Notes: generated from the letters alone by a model not told the origin. A stretch of 64,000 bases of DNA from Atopsyche davidsoni (GCA_022113835.1 JAILWY010000027.1:7690501-7754500); one strand, 5' to 3'. Counted from the first letter of the stretch, positions 23,650 through 36,884 are shown. Made by a program: numbers and translations.

Positions 23650-25420
23650 AATATAAAAGTATTTGCACATGATTTATATGTAATAAAATTATCCACAACA
23701 TTTTTTATAATGATTATTCAATGCAGGATCGATTAAAAAATCGGTTTACCACCATGGAAACTAAAACCTAAAGAATCTTATCGAATGTTGAAATATTATA
23801 TATTTATAGTGAAAAACTCCATTAATGGTTTTTTTAAGACTAAATGATGGGGTGGCGATGTCATTCATTGTAAGCATTTGTCTTACATAATAATATAATA
23901 CATCACTATATGTATTTGTTCTGAGTTGAAGTTTTGATAAATTATTTTTATTTATAGCTAAGCAGCTTTAGATTTTGTCGGCCAATTGCAAGCATCACTT
24001 CCGATGGAGACGTCATTGTTCATGATTCACACACGTAACCTTCGGAAAAAATATCAATTATCTCTATAAAAATATATTTTAGATATGCAGTATATTATGT
24101 GTACCTAAATAGTAACACGGCAAATCTAGGATGACATTCCATGTACCATGTGTGTAAAAATAAATTGTTAGAAACGTATTGTTTAACTATCATATAACGC
24201 TAAAACCGCCAATAAAAAAAACATATAAGCGTGACTCCGAAAAGATAAATTTATTTTTTAAATTAGGCGGTAACCCTGAGGGGACCATAACTTAGTGTAT
24301 TTCACAGTATATCACCAGGTGTTAATGTTATAGTAATATGACATTTGAGCATCGATAACTGCCTCGTGAGTTAAATTTATTTTAAAGCCACACAAATTGA
24401 GAATTAACAACAGCGGAGTATGCCAAGATTAACCGTACTGGAAGACGCCATACTGGGAGATATTTTAAAACCTGTCTTATTTACGAAACTGTATGGCTAC
24501 CAACAATAAATTATTTTTTCTTAAACCAAAAAATATCACGCGCATTTAAATTTGTATTCCTAAATAGGCCACTGCATTTGGTTTTTAATTTATAATCAAT
24601 ACGAACATTTCTAATCAATCGTATCAGTGAAAAATAAATTAATAAACGTATTCAATACATCTTCAATTTAACGGACTCTGCACAAGTAGGCTGCAATATA
24701 AATCTACGTCCGATTTTTTGTTCATTGGTACGGAATAAATACGTAGATATACTTTTTGGATAAAAAATAAACTCATTCTGAAATGTTTTCAATCGTTGAC
24801 CTAAAAACCGAAGTTTTAAAATATCAACTACCTTCATAAGTATATGTTTACTTATCTTATGTTTCGATATTTTTAGGCGTTTCCGACCTTATTATTAACT
24901 AGACAATAATTTATGTAACTAAGTTATATGTTAAAAAATAAAATTAATCAATTTTATTTGCATCTATATATTTCCCAAATTAAATAAATAAATTTACTTT
25001 TACGTTTATGATTTTGATGCCTCGTTAAAATGTATATTTTTGAAAGAAATATTTTTCTCTCTTATCAATCTCAATTCAGCAATTCGTAGTAGTTCAACAT
25101 ATTATATCGACACTTTCCTCTTATTTATTTCCACTGACGTTCATAAACTAGTGACCAATACAATCTTTCCGACTTTTAAAAAAAATAAATACCACACTAA
25201 CTATAAGTTTTATAGTAGATATGCAACAACTTTCAAATGTATTGCCGTAGTCTTGATATTTTGTATGATTAAATTTGTTTTACTCCTGGATTTTTACGTT
25301 TAATAGTATTGACGAATACAACGCAGTATTCTACATATAAAGCACGTGTGGCATTCGTATAACTCCGATCGTATTAAAATTTCATTTAGCTACGAATCAT
25401 CTGCTCTATAATTTATGTCT
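23650..25420. other. AT-rich stretch, no gene seen
   Basis: No supported exon. Two frames of 61 and 87 codons are AT-driven and lack motifs. Confidence 0.5.
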
Positions 25421-25720
25421 ACCTTACCCCATATTCGGTGCCGAGTTTTTTGTTGTTTTTTTTTTAATACATTCGATATTCCATATTTCTTTCCAGTTTA
25501 GCCCGAGGGCCTTTCGTTTTGTATTCCATTACCGAAAGCTCTATTGTATTTTTTCGTATGATATGAACACAATTAAAACAAGATTATATACAGGCACACA
25601 CTGCCCGTACAAGCGTGAAGAAGTGTTTTATAAATTGTTTTTTTTCCTCGGGTATAAATCGATTTTTTATCCGATCACGTGTCGTGTGTTACAAACGGTT
25701 CAATGGAAATTGTAACACGT
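25420..25720. promoter_or_regulatory. Weak candidate module
   Basis: GTTTAGCCCGAGGGCC and the patch GGGTATAAATCGATTTTTTA followed by CCGATCACGTG (E-box CACGTG) stand out from AT-rich flanks. Confidence 0.2.
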
Positions 25721-25729
25721 CGATATTCA

Positions 25730-26735
25730 ATTGAAATATTGATTTATCTGATAGTGCTTTTACGTTTTTTAGACGCTTGATTAGATCTCTATACAAATGA
25801 AATTCGCATTATTCAATATTTTATAAAATAAGTCATTAAATGAGCATATCTCAAAATGATTTTGAACAGATTTCGATACGGAGAATGCATAATGTTTGAA
25901 TCATTTAAATTTTATACCGCAATATGTGTGGTGTTGCATTACATTAACTTTATTATTAGTACATTTTATGAGTATGCCCGAAAGTTTATTTTTACCCTTT
26001 ATAAAATCTATTTTATATCACTGTTCAAAAAAATAAGTAAAATATAGTATAAAAGTAACCTTCTACTCCAAACACTCTAGACTTAAATTAGCCAACTTAA
26101 TAAAAAATGCACTTATATTGTCATTCGTTTATATATTTGGTATTTAAATATCTATAAATTTACACAAATATGTTAAATACATGTTTATACTGTATATATT
26201 GCGAAAATTGCAATTTTTAAGGATAAAAAAATTGTTTTAATAGTTTTGAATAAAATTAACTTAACATATTGAATCTTAGTATTGTTTTAAATACTCTAAA
26301 ATTAAATTGATTTTAGTTGTATTTATTCTCATTTTTATATTTAGTAAATTTATGAAAATAACAACAAAGTTTGCTTGCTCTAGAACCCATAGTTCAAGAC
26401 CAACGCAGTTTGTTGACTCATTAATTTATTGACCCTGTCGCTTTATTTCAAACTATCACTTCTTTCAATAAAAAGATGCACCCAATTATTTTAAATGTTT
26501 TGGGTTTGTTTATTGGCTAAGATTTAAAATATCGTTAATCCTTAAATTTACTACAAATTTAACATAGATACAAAAGATAGCGCTAATTATTCAGTGCTAC
26601 TGAAAATTTCATCTTATCTATACAGCTGTCAATTTATCCAAATAGCTATTTCAAGCCTGTTCCGTTCAATTCCAGAACTCGCTATCTGCAATCAAATATA
26701 TTCATTCTTTATCATACAACGTCTTGTTCGGGCTC
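25730..26735. other. AT-rich stretch, no gene seen
   Basis: Only AT-driven short frames. Confidence 0.5.
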
Positions 26736-26739
26736 AATG

Positions 26740-27360
26740 CTCACTCTCCAGATCCCCCGGCATATTTAAAACACATCCAATCAGATCAAACGTTTCCCTT
26801 CAAAGACCGCATTAGCATCGCAGAATACTGAAAAAAGCGAATCTCGAGGCCTCGTCCGATCTCCCATTCAGGCGTCCACAATACACGCACTCTCGCTCAC
26901 CCCGCGCACCATTCTCCAAACATTTTTTTAATCTATTGCCAGATACTTGCGCTCCCATAAATCAGCGTCCGAAGAGCTGCCGCCCGGTCTATATTGAATC
27001 TTCATTCTACCCCCGGCTCTCCCGTCCCCGCGCCCTGCCGCCCCCTCCCCCGAACCCGACTCCGCTCCTCTCCCCGTTGCACCCCGCTAGCTGGAGAACC
27101 CATAAATCACGAGACATGAGACACAACTCTGTCGCCGCTGCGGCTGTGGTGGTGAGGCCGCCTGTGTTGGTGCGCCAAACTTCGGAAGACACTTTCGATC
27201 GGATGCGGGCTGCGTCGCTTCCCTCTTGAGCTTTGAGGTAGAATAATCCCGCGCGATAATAAGATTTGTCCTGATGCGCGAAATTTAGCCTTCGAATTCC
27301 TGCATCTACTCTGAAACGACAGAACCCATAATTTGCCTTTGAAATTGCCATGCATCTACG
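26740..27360. promoter_or_regulatory. Large GC-rich island with duplicated CCCATAAATCA
   Basis: A 600 bp block of raised GC. The 11-mer CCCATAAATCA occurs twice, at 26954-26964 and 27098-27108. Its ATAAATCA part is the reverse complement of TGATTTAT, the Exd/posterior-Hox type site. A third variant, ACCCATAATTTGCC, lies near 27325. Frames on both strands (97 plus, 114 minus codons) are Pro/Ala/Gly-rich low complexity. Best read as a conserved regulatory module; repeat origin not excluded. Confidence 0.4.
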
Positions 27361-27364
27361 GGAA

Positions 27365-28345
27365 TACTTAAAACTTTAAAAAAACATGCATCTACGGAAA
27401 TTATTGAAATATTTAAAAAATATTTTTATTACTCCGTGACACTCAATAAAATGACTTTTTAATGTTATTTCTGCAAAAAAAATTATTAAAAAATAAAAGA
27501 TATATCATAAATATCTTCATTGAATTCATTCCTTTATAAACCAATATTCACTGTACTTAAATCAGTTCACATATTTTTTTTCTTTAAATTATAAGAAAGT
27601 CGTATGTTGATTTGCCTTTGCAAATAATTACAACTACCGAATTGTATTTTTATTTACTATAAATTTGATTATAGTGTGTTTTTTTTAAATGCCAATAGCA
27701 CAACGAGCAAAAAAATTGTCATCAATTTACAACTAGACCATGTAAACAAAGATTTCACTCGGAAGCAAAATAAACAACATACACCCTCAGAATGTCAGAT
27801 AAATAGATACATCCCTAGATATGACTTATAAAATTTAATAAGGCAGTCATTTTACATCTTATATTGAATATATAATTTAAATTATAAACATTTTACTAAA
27901 AAAACTTCATTTTAAAGATAATCACAAAATTTAATTTTAAGCGCTCGTGATCATTCAAATAATAATTATTTGCAATCTTATAAGTATAGTACGCCGATTA
28001 TTGTAAAAAATACAGTTGATATATATTCTCATTAGAATTACAATTTTATTGGTATTCTAATCGTGTTCACAGTTTAAGTGTTTGCTGCCTTAAAATGTAG
28101 ATAAACACCGTCGTATTAGCTAAGTACAATGACTCTGAGAAGATCTTATCAGACTTGAACCAACCAAAGTAATACTGAGCATATACATTACTGCTTATTT
28201 TTTTACCACATTGATTTACTGAACAAAGCACTGTTAGTTCTACTATCAAAATCACTAAGCACCGTCTGAGACTTGAATACAAAAGCAAAACAGAAGTCTT
28301 TTGTCTACTCAATAAAAAAAGTATCTTAACAAGCAGTAAAATTCA
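27365..28345. other. AT-rich stretch, no gene seen
   Basis: CATGCATCTACGG occurs twice at the start (about 27350 and 27388), a small local duplication. The rest is AT-rich. Confidence 0.45.
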
Positions 28346-28379
28346 TCCCTTAATGATAAAGTGTAGCCTGAACACAAGG

Positions 28380-28500
28380 TTCTATCAAAAGAGAGGGCTC
28401 GTCCTCGGAGATGTCATGCGGTCTCCCTCGCCCCCTGTCACCCCTCCTCTCATCCCCGACCACCCTCTCCTCTACCGCTCCTTGAACTTCTATTTAGCGC
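28380..28500. promoter_or_regulatory. Pyrimidine-rich GC patch
   Basis: A strong C+T bias (GTCTCCCTCGCCCCCTGTC), with no motif or frame I recognise. Confidence 0.2.
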
Positions 28501-28959
28501 ATTCTAACAACTTTAGTTCCGTGCCAAATATCCAAAGATGAGAACCTGGCCACTGAAGTATTCTATATCTTGTAATCCATTATCCAATATCGACCGTTCT
28601 AAGGTTTATTTACTATAATTCCTCACTATATTATCATAGATATAAAAATAATTTTAAAAAAAAGCAACCGTCAAAACAATCTCTTTAATGAAAATTTTAT
28701 AACAGTACTGATAAAATATTCATTATAATTGCATAATATGCATGAAATTCAAAGTCTTTTTTAGAAATTATTCATATGCAACTATTCAACATTAAAATCA
28801 GAATCAGAAACAAAATTTACACCTCAACATTATTAACAAATCATATCAAGCAAAAAGAAACAATGTTTAAATAAATTGGAAATAATTATTTATAAGCAAA
28901 CTCGCGTCCAGACGGTCTAAATTTATTAAGATGACAGCATAATTGCAACCGTAAAAGTA

Positions 28960-29310
28960 GCGACCACGCTTTTGCATTCTGATCGACCAGGATATCGCGC
29001 GCCTTGTATTTCAATCATTCAAATTCGAATATACGCCTATCTGGTCGGGATCCCTGCATCGTAAATAAACATCGGCATACCGAATCGAGTGATAAATGAT
29101 TTACATGTTAAGGCCTCGGCCACAATACTAATGCGGGAGCGCCACCGCGCTTTGGATGGGCGGGACGTCGCGAATAATCCCGATTCGCGGCGTGCGGGCA
29201 CGTCCTTATGTCGGTACACTGCGACCTTAAGTGAAGCCCTTAATATTCAGACCTCATAGGTCGCGTCAGAGCCTAGCGTTGCCATGACGACGGAGGCTTA
29301 GCGCCACTAC
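28960..29310. promoter_or_regulatory. Candidate enhancer with forkhead and Exd/Hox-like words
   Basis: GTAAATAAAC (29061-29070, forkhead-type) and TGATTTAC (29097-29104, Exd/Hox-type) sit about 27 bp apart in a medium-GC island, followed by a GC-rich tail with GCGGGAGCGCCACCGCGC. No coding frame. Confidence 0.35.
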
Positions 29311-29327
29311 GTATTAATGTGGTTTCT

Positions 29328-29880
29328 TGCTGGTTTTTTGAGAGTCGTTGAACTTTACTGCATTCAGATTTATATTTTGTTATATGGGAACTCCTTGCAA
29401 GGCAAAATCGCTTTTTCTTCTGATGCCTCTCGTCATAGGAGGTTGGTGACCATTTCATCGAATATATTTCTACCCTGGGCCAGTCTCACTGATTCTGCCG
29501 TACTTCCTTTTGCTGGTTTTTTGACAGTCGTTGAACTTTACTGCATTCAGATTTATATTTTGTTATATGGGAACTCCTTGAAAGGCAAAATCGCTTTTTC
29601 TTCTGATGCCTCTCCTCATAGGAGGTTGGCGACCATTTCATCGAACATATTTCTACCCTGGGCCAGTCTCACTAATTCTGCCGTACTTCCTTTTGCTGGT
29701 TTTTTGAGAGTCGTTGAACTTTACTGCATTCAGATTTATATTTTGTTATATGGAAACTCCTTGAAAGGCAAAATCGCTTTTTCTTCTGATGCCTCTCCTC
29801 ATAGGAGGTTGGTGACCATTTCATCGAACATATTTCTATCCTGGGTCAGTCTCACTAATTCTGCTGTACTTTCAGCCACT
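29328..29880. repeat. 183 bp tandem triplication of the LINE 3' end
   Basis: TGCTGGTTTTTTGA starts at 29328, 29511 and 29694, so the period is exactly 183 bp, or 61 codons. Because the period is a multiple of three, the plus strand keeps a 195-codon open frame across the array, which I regard as an accident. Units differ by single substitutions. Confidence 0.9.
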
Positions 29881-30105
29881 AGCGTAAATTACACATCCTC
29901 ATAAGTTTTCTCTTTCCAATGCCTCTTTTTCTTTAGATTTTTCTGTAGGATGTTATATTTACGTTTACAAAATATGCGGCCAAAATAGGAGACCTTCTGC
30001 TTCTTAATAACGTCAGTTCTATTTCTTTGGGCATTCTGTGCAAGACTCCCTCATTTGTGTTAATGCATGGTATCCCATGCATTGGTATATCCGGTCAACC
30101 CATGG

Positions 30106-30239
<134 letters not shown>

Positions 30240-30309
30240 ACATTTCACATGCCTCAATTCTTCGCATAGTAGCTGTCTTGAGTGTCCAGACGCCATAAGC
30301 GCTAACAAA

Positions 30310-31585
30310 CCAAAATTATCGTGTTATCCTAGCCGTTTAGCTATTTTTATTTGTTGTTTGGCTTTTTATAATATGTTTTTGATCTCTTCAAATAATAGTT
30401 CACCTTCCAATTTCACTTGCTATCCTGTACCTTTTCAAAACAGTGATTTATAGACCCTTTGTAAAGATTATCTGAACAAACATATCTTTAAGTTGATAAT
30501 AAAAATAAAGCTTAAGTTTGTAGCAATTCTTATCAAAGGTTTATACAATACTTGTAAATGGTTTTATAAAAGAAATCAAGCTAACATTCATGTCTACTAT
30601 GAACATAATTACTTATACATAAAGAAAGTATTAGATAAAAACTCTACATACAACCGCTATAGAATAATAATTCTTTAAAATATAAGTTAGTCTACTAAGA
30701 TAGCAACTGTCTTTTTAAATGAAGAAGAAGTGTAGAAAAGCGGATATGATGACATTAATAATTTTTCGTATATTCACGTAAAAAGCTAGAACCCTTTCTA
30801 CTAAATTTGCATCGTATTTAAAAGTCCACTCTATGAAATAGACTTCAAGCATAGAAAATGCAACTTTCAACGTTCCTGGGAAGGAACTTGTCTTTTCACG
30901 AAAACTTTTTAATTAAATAATTATAGTATCATATTTTCAAGACCTCCGAAACTAGTAAATAGAGTGTACTCTACTCTTATAGCCTGTATTTGCATACTTC
31001 CAAACTTTTAGTACAAAACTCCATGCAAATTCTTAATAAACTGTTTATTCATGCTCGCTTATATTTTTGCAATACCCGTTTCCGGATCTTGGCAATCATA
31101 CTGTGCATCATTATTATATGGCTCACTGTACTGAAAAATGACTTGGTTGACTACCCAAAGCATCAGGGCTGCATCTTTAAAAATATTTTTCTGTTTTATT
31201 TTATCAGTCAAAAAAAGTGTCTATATCTACATTAATAAATATTTAATGCTAATGGCGTCATATAAGTCATCCACGCTATTTTATTTAAGTGCAAAAAAGC
31301 AAAGGAAGAAAAATAATTCAACGTAGTTACAAAGTCTTATGGCTGGAAAATATTCAGGTTTATTATATATCCCTCCAATTTGATTAAGTAAATATCAGTG
31401 AAAGCCTTGTTTATACTTATTCAATGTAAACTTATAATGATAAAAGTATCTTTGTATTTTGTCTTCACTTCAGTAAATTTATATGTTTATTAAGTTTAGT
31501 TATGCATCTGATGATGACCTAGTCTATTTGGTCGAAACTAGTAATGCAAAAAAAATAATATCAAATGCCTTGTCCCTCAACAAGA
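30310..31585. other. AT-rich stretch, no gene seen
   Basis: Short AT-driven frames only. A patch at 31500-31545 (GATGACCTAGTCTATTTGGT) looks like repeat wording but I cannot assign it. Confidence 0.45.
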
Positions 31586-31594
31586 ACAATGTAA

Positions 31595-31671
31595 ACTTAT
31601 TTATTTATTTTTGTTTCAGGTAAGGAAAGATTCTCATGCAACATTATTAACGCGGCACAAACGTAGTAAGT
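31595..31671 (+). other. Recursive splice site 2 (ratchet point with RS-exon)
   Basis: TTTATTTATTTTTGTTTCAG (AG at 31618-31619) is followed directly by GTAAGG, a good 5' splice site. A second donor, GTAAGT, begins at 31666 and makes a 46 nt candidate recursive-splicing exon (31620-31665). This is close to the published insect ratchet consensus. That it is used in vivo is inferred. Confidence 0.7.
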
Positions 31672-31829
31672 ACAAAGTTGCGCATCCAAAATTTTCAAGA
31701 ACTTTGAGAGTTTTCTTTTTTTTGTGTTAGTTTAAAAACCACGCATTATATGAGTAGAAAGCGGGTTTTTCGATTTCTTGTTTGCTTTCGATGTGAAATA
31801 CGGCTTCAAATATAATTTCAAGCAATTAA

Positions 31830-32055
31830 AAAACGAGCAGTGGCGTCCCGCAGCCCGCATCGGCCGGGTGGGAGTGTCCTTGTCGGCGCGCCCTATTTAC
31901 ACCGCGCAAGACGTATGAAGTACCAATAGCCGAGATAAGCTAATGTTGGCAGACCGGGCTTAAAAATACGCGCCGCCCTCCCGACACATGCCGCCGCTGG
32001 CAACGCTCCTTATTTTTTTGTGATATTCCGCCAACCGTGGAATCCGTCTTTTGAG
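31830..32055. promoter_or_regulatory. GC-rich candidate module
   Basis: A GC-rich block starting AGCAGTGGCGTCCCGCAGCC, a word seen at the edges of some insect repeats, then GGCGCGCCCTATTTACACCG and AGCCGAGATAAGC (GATA-type). Either an enhancer or transposon-derived. Confidence 0.25.
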
Positions 32056-32057
32056 GC

Positions 32058-32205
32058 TTAAGCTGCCTACACGCGCTGCGGCACAACCGACAACCGAACG
32101 GTAACTGGCCGATAACTTTTACTTCGTTTTTTTACAATACTATAAAAAAAAAAAAAACACCCAAATATAAAGACTTATTTTAGGTTGGACCTGTGTGTAG
32201 TTTGT
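32058..32205. mobile_element. Foldback MITE-like element, copy 6
   Basis: A well-preserved left arm, AGCTGCCTACACGCGCTGCG, with CACAACCGACAACCGAAC inside it. The right arm is shorter and diverged (GGACCTGTGTGTAGTTTG). Confidence 0.65.
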
Positions 32206-32209
32206 TTTA

Positions 32210-33175
32210 TAATATATAGCTTTATTATTATTGAATGATGATGGTGAACTAAACCTTTACTTTTGAGTTATAGAGTTCTGTAAAACAATTCAGACTACAG
32301 TAAATCTTCAAAAAATTGTAATAAACCACCTTGTGTTAAGGAGTATATTAAAAAACTGCATTTGCTTCTTACTACCAAACTACAAGCAAAAATACTTAAT
32401 TTTAATACATTGATTCATCATTAGAGTATGGATCAAATATTGATTGATGAAATATGTTTTATAAACTTTCAATGGTTCTTTTACAAACTTGGTATTTCAT
32501 ATTAAAAAGGATCAAAGAAATACGATGCTTATCATCTTTTAATTTTATAAGAGCTGGATATACTTTTAAAGCGCCATTTGAACCGTAACATCGCGAACGC
32601 AAAAGCTTTAAGGCTATAAAACCCTTTGTTTTGACAACAATGGTTAATTTGTGCTCACCTTCTCTGGGTAAGAAGGTAGGTGCATTGTATTTGTATAGCG
32701 AGGAGCAAGAGGCACAGAATGAGAGAGATATAGAAAGTTCGTAATATATACTATAAATATTTCATATAAACTTAACCTTTTTGCGATGCGAACTTTCTGA
32801 GTTGATTACAACAACAAAAAATAAATTGACCACATCTTACTCCGATGGTTAGTAAATATCTGTCCGTGACGACATTATTTTGATGATGATGATGCATTTA
32901 AGGTAATTTAATCTAATATCAATAGTAGTAATTTAATAACATCTTCGTGTGTCTTGTTGGTTAAGAGCACGGCACAGTAATGCAGTGTATGCCATCTCCA
33001 TTAAAGAGAGTTGCATCTAGGATAGAATGCATTAATATTCAATATACACAACACCGATCAGATCAGTCTAACAACCTTTACAACGTCATTAGACTATCTC
33101 CTGTAATTATTCATCTTTTCTTTGAACTTGCGACTCGATGCCTGAACACATTTAATAAGCAATAAATAATTCAAG
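32210..33175. other. AT-rich stretch, no gene seen
   Basis: No exon signal. A GATGATGATGATG run lies at about 32880. Confidence 0.45.
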
Positions 33176-33179
33176 CGAG

Positions 33180-33470
33180 CTTCCGCGTCAGTTTCAAAGG
33201 GGACTCATGTCATAAGGAAAGCTGAGGAAGTGATCTTATCTCGGGAAGAAGTCCCATCATAGTCACTGTGGCGCATCCCGACGGGCTTGGAAGGATATTT
33301 TAAAAGATCACGCCCCCGTCAAACAGAGCCGCCGCTTCCTCCGGTTGGCTATGGGCGCCGTAGAATGTCTCCGCGTCGCTGTCGATGTCGCCTTCGTTCA
33401 CAAATCATTCGCACGTTTCGCTGTCGGCGAACATAAATAGCTACAAGGGTCACCGTCTGATAACCCTTTG
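33180..33470. promoter_or_regulatory. Medium-GC candidate module
   Basis: A GC-raised patch with GGAAGTGATCTTATCTCG (GATA/TTATC word), CGCCGCTTCCTCCGGTTGGC and ACAAATCATTCGC. No frame of note. Confidence 0.25.
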
Positions 33471-33474
33471 AAAA

Positions 33475-34435
33475 TCTATCAAATATCCTTTACAAATGCA
33501 CAAACTTAAAATTTACTTATAAATAATACCCCCGTGCCGTGAAACAGATATCCCCGATGATTATTTAAAACAATCGTTTTTCGAGTAAAAATTCACCGAA
33601 TCGACTGTAAAAATATAACATTTACTCAGCATTGTAAGTAATAACTGATATTTTTTTCAAAACCAACTTTCTGAAATTGATTTCTTGAAGGACAAAATTG
33701 TTTCCTTTGTATGGTACTTCACATAGTGAACGGATGGTTACCCTACCCGCGAGTGAGAGGAAGTCCAACGCCTAGCCACGGCGTATTTCAAAAAAACCAA
33801 AAGATACATGACGATCTGAATGCAAACCCTCGTCGCTTGGCAAGATACAAAGTAGAGAAACCGCTCTAAAAACACGTGCGTAGTGTTCTGAATATATTCG
33901 CAGTGCCCATCCACATTGTCATCATATACTAGTTATTAAGTAACAATGTGCACAGATTATCAACAGAAAAATAATAGAGCTTAGAGAATACACTGCTATT
34001 TAATTTAAGGCATTCTGGTTTTTCTTCTTTTTTTCATCATTTCTTAAGCATTCGCCTCTGAAAACCCATGCGGGTATATGCACATATGCTGCTTCGGTTG
34101 CTTTTTTAGCTGCTGTCATCTATCGCCTCTCACTTCTCGCTACCACAATAGCCGACACATCTAAATTGTTATAATTATAAGTTAATTTTGCTATCAACAA
34201 TTTCACATATCAGATTCCACCGACGACAGATAACATAAACAATATACTTACAGTATAATTGATACGTTTAATGGTATTTTATAGGTTCAATACTTGGAAG
34301 AAGACTAAAACTATTGTATATAAATATCAATGACGTTCAGTACGTATATTATATATATATATCGAATCATATATTTTTGATGATCCTCTATTTTACAAAT
34401 TGGCTGTCATTAGCTCAGAAAAACAAACTTTTTGG
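33475..34435. other. AT-rich stretch, no gene seen
   Basis: A minor medium-GC patch at about 33725-33860 has no motif I recognise. A short TA run lies at about 34348-34363. Confidence 0.4.
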
Positions 34436-34439
34436 CAGA

Positions 34440-34700
34440 ATTATTTTTGTTGTGTTTTCGGAGTTCGTCTGGTAGTTTTTTTTTATTTTCGCCGGTATGT
34501 GGGACACCGTCTGAATGCTTTCGCCGGTCAGTATAAATCAACCCAACGCGCCGACCGGGACCGTCGCTAATTTATGAACTCTGTTTCATAACGCTCAACT
34601 CCGGGGACTTCGCCGGGCGGTTGTCCGATAAAATATCACTAGAATCTCAAACTCACTCTCTAAACCGCCTTAATGCGAGGGATCACGGGTTCACCGAAAT
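34440..34700. promoter_or_regulatory. Candidate enhancer with Exd/Hox-like site
   Basis: A GC-raised island with ATAAATCA (34533-34540, Exd/posterior-Hox type), GCTAATTTATGAAC and GTCCGATAAAAT. The GCTAATTTATNA word recurs near 59270. Inferred role; no coding frame. Confidence 0.35.
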
Positions 34701-34704
34701 GATT

Positions 34705-35385
34705 GATTCACAAATCCGAACCATAATTTTTATTCCAGTGAATATAATTATTGCAATAAATAACTTCGAATCTACCTAGCAATTCGCACCCCGATTGAAG
34801 CTGTGCCACCAGATTCGACCATTAATTTTTTTCAAATATTATGATATGCTCCTATATTTGTACCATAAATCATGCGTATACGCGAGTGTGAATTAATAAG
34901 TACCCGCGCTATTAATAAAAAACCCAAGTTCTATTAAAAATATTTTTACTGTTTCTTTGCTCCATAAATGAGCGAGAATTTTAACAGTCATAACCACATT
35001 TAAACATTTCTTCGTGTATTTGCAAAACGCAGCATTTTATTGCATTAGGTCACATGGATATTTTTTTAAGTCTATTTGGTATATGATAAAATCAATACAT
35101 CCGCATTTGGAAGAAAATATAATATTGTATTAAAAAAATTATATTTTGCTAAGATCGTGCATAGCTACTAAGTATACCCACTATACTTGGTCATCTGTAT
35201 TTTTTCTCCAATACTGTAAAGGCTTGGCCTGAGCATTTAAGTGATACAAATCTGCAATTAAAAATATCACCGGTGTAATTATATTGGAACGCCTCTATCA
35301 TTTGCGCATTTTTTATCAATTCGTTTTAATTTCACCATGGCCGTAAATCTTGTTTCGGCCATAAAACTCCAACAGCGTGATCTCC
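34705..35385. other. AT-rich stretch, no gene seen
   Basis: No feature supported. Confidence 0.45.
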
Positions 35386-35390
35386 CAGTT

Positions 35391-35550
35391 AAGCTGCCTA
35401 CACTCGTCGCGACACAGCCGAAATCCGAACGGGAATCATCCTATAGCGTGATTTTTTTTAGTTTTCCTTTAATAAGCAACGCAATAGAATACCTTATTGA
35501 CTGGTTACCGTTTAGTTGTCGGCTGTATCGGGGCGTGTGTCGACTGCTTT
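35391..35550. mobile_element. Foldback MITE-like element, copy 7 (best preserved)
   Basis: Left arm AAGCTGCCTACACTCGTCGC and right arm GGGGCGTGTGTCGACTGCTT are inverted copies. Inner arms CACAGCCGAAATCCGAAC and GTTTAGTTGTCGGCTGT also pair. The centre contains a run of T. The 86-codon plus frame crossing it is just a read-through of the arms. Confidence 0.75.
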
Positions 35551-35559
35551 GTCTGCCAG

Positions 35560-36195
35560 AACATGGTGCACCTGAATTAGATAAATCACAGATTTAATGA
35601 TAAAAAATTAGACACGCCGAGAGAGAAGCAGAGGTTTCATTCAATTGTTACTTCGAGTGGACTATTTCTATTTTTTACAAAGATTTATCTAGCATGATAC
35701 TATTTTAATTAAAAAAGTTGAAATAATTAATTCTGTGTTTAAAATATTTGACTATATAAAACTACGTTTTAAATAATCAAATGGCAATAAAACACATTCT
35801 TAATCCATTTTATAATAAAAAAAAATATATATATAATAATAATATATATATATAAATTTTAATTACCTATGATTGTTGTCAAATTATGTTTACACACCAA
35901 TAGCGTATACTTAAGTATGTCACCCTTTTAAAATTTCGTATTTCAAAGTACAACTTTGTTTGATCAAGGTTGACAAAAAAATCTTATGTAAAAACCGGTA
36001 TATCTGTTAAAAAATATGAATGTTTGAAGTGCCCCAATTTTATGATCAAAAAGAAATATCGTGTATTAAAACTGTTTTTAGATGAATGCTAAGTATAATT
36101 GATTAGATGCATAAATATTTTCACTTCTAAAGTATTTATATCAAATTGACAATATTTTCCAAAGATTTAGCTTTTGTCACTTTAATGTCGTAAAT
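35560..36195. other. AT-rich stretch, no gene seen
   Basis: An imperfect AT palindrome lies at 35825-35855 (ATATATATA around TAATAATA). Confidence 0.45.
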
Positions 36196-36199
36196 ATAT

Positions 36200-36670
36200 T
36201 ACATTCCACGAATCACTCCAAGAAATAACAAGGCACATGCGTACAGCACATAAACACATACCCGCAAGCCTTCCAACAACTCACTCAAATTCCACGAAAC
36301 TCAAAACAGACTAACAACCGCCCAATTAAAATAGATTCCACAATGAGGGGAGAGCGGGGCGACAATCGCGCTCACCGCGGGTTCCACAGCTCTTGTGGAC
36401 TCAGCTCCCATCAGCTGACTGCCTATCTCGTCCTCGGTCTTTTCAAAACTCGTAAATTTCCTTGTAATTTATCGCCCGCCTCGCTTCTGATTTCTGCGGT
36501 ACGTTGAGCGCCAGTTATTTACTTCTCGCTCATCCAGTTTTAATTTCAAGTCCCCTAATTTTTTGCTCGCGTTTCGTATTTGCTCATCTCTCCCCGCGCG
36601 CCGTGCCCTATCGCTCCCGCGCCCCCCCGGCAAAGAGCCGGGGCGGCGAGAGGAAATGGCCGCCAAAGTA
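36200..36670. promoter_or_regulatory. Large candidate regulatory island
   Basis: A medium-to-high GC block that includes TTCCTTGTAATTTATCGCCC, a word shared with the module at 12.9 kb, two CAGCTG-like words (CATCAGCTGACTG), AGTTATTTACTTCTCG and a GC-rich end. The 65-codon minus-strand frame at its edge is Arg-rich and unconvincing. Confidence 0.35.
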
Positions 36671-36884
36671 GGCTGATATACTCATAAAAATTTATAATAA
36701 TAATGTTCGATAAATCAATAAATAATAAACATAACCTATTTTGTGCTATTCAAGCTTTTGTCATGCTTATGATGACTCTAGTAAATTAAGGTCCTAAGCT
36801 TTTATAAATTACGTATTATATGTGCCGAATCCAAAATATTCTCTTCGTTGGATACAATTATTGGTGTTTTGATGAGTTTGTGTG

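Noticed and set aside
26936..27351. Frames of 97 (+) and 114 (-) codons
   Set aside because: Pro- or Gly-rich low-complexity translations of a GC-rich island, overlapping on opposite strands, with no motif.
29317..29904. A 195-codon plus-strand frame with a 61-residue repeat
   Set aside because: It is the reverse strand of a triplicated LINE 3' end whose 183 bp period is a multiple of three; frame retention is incidental.
35337..35597. An 86-codon plus-strand frame
   Set aside because: It is a read-through of foldback element copy 7.
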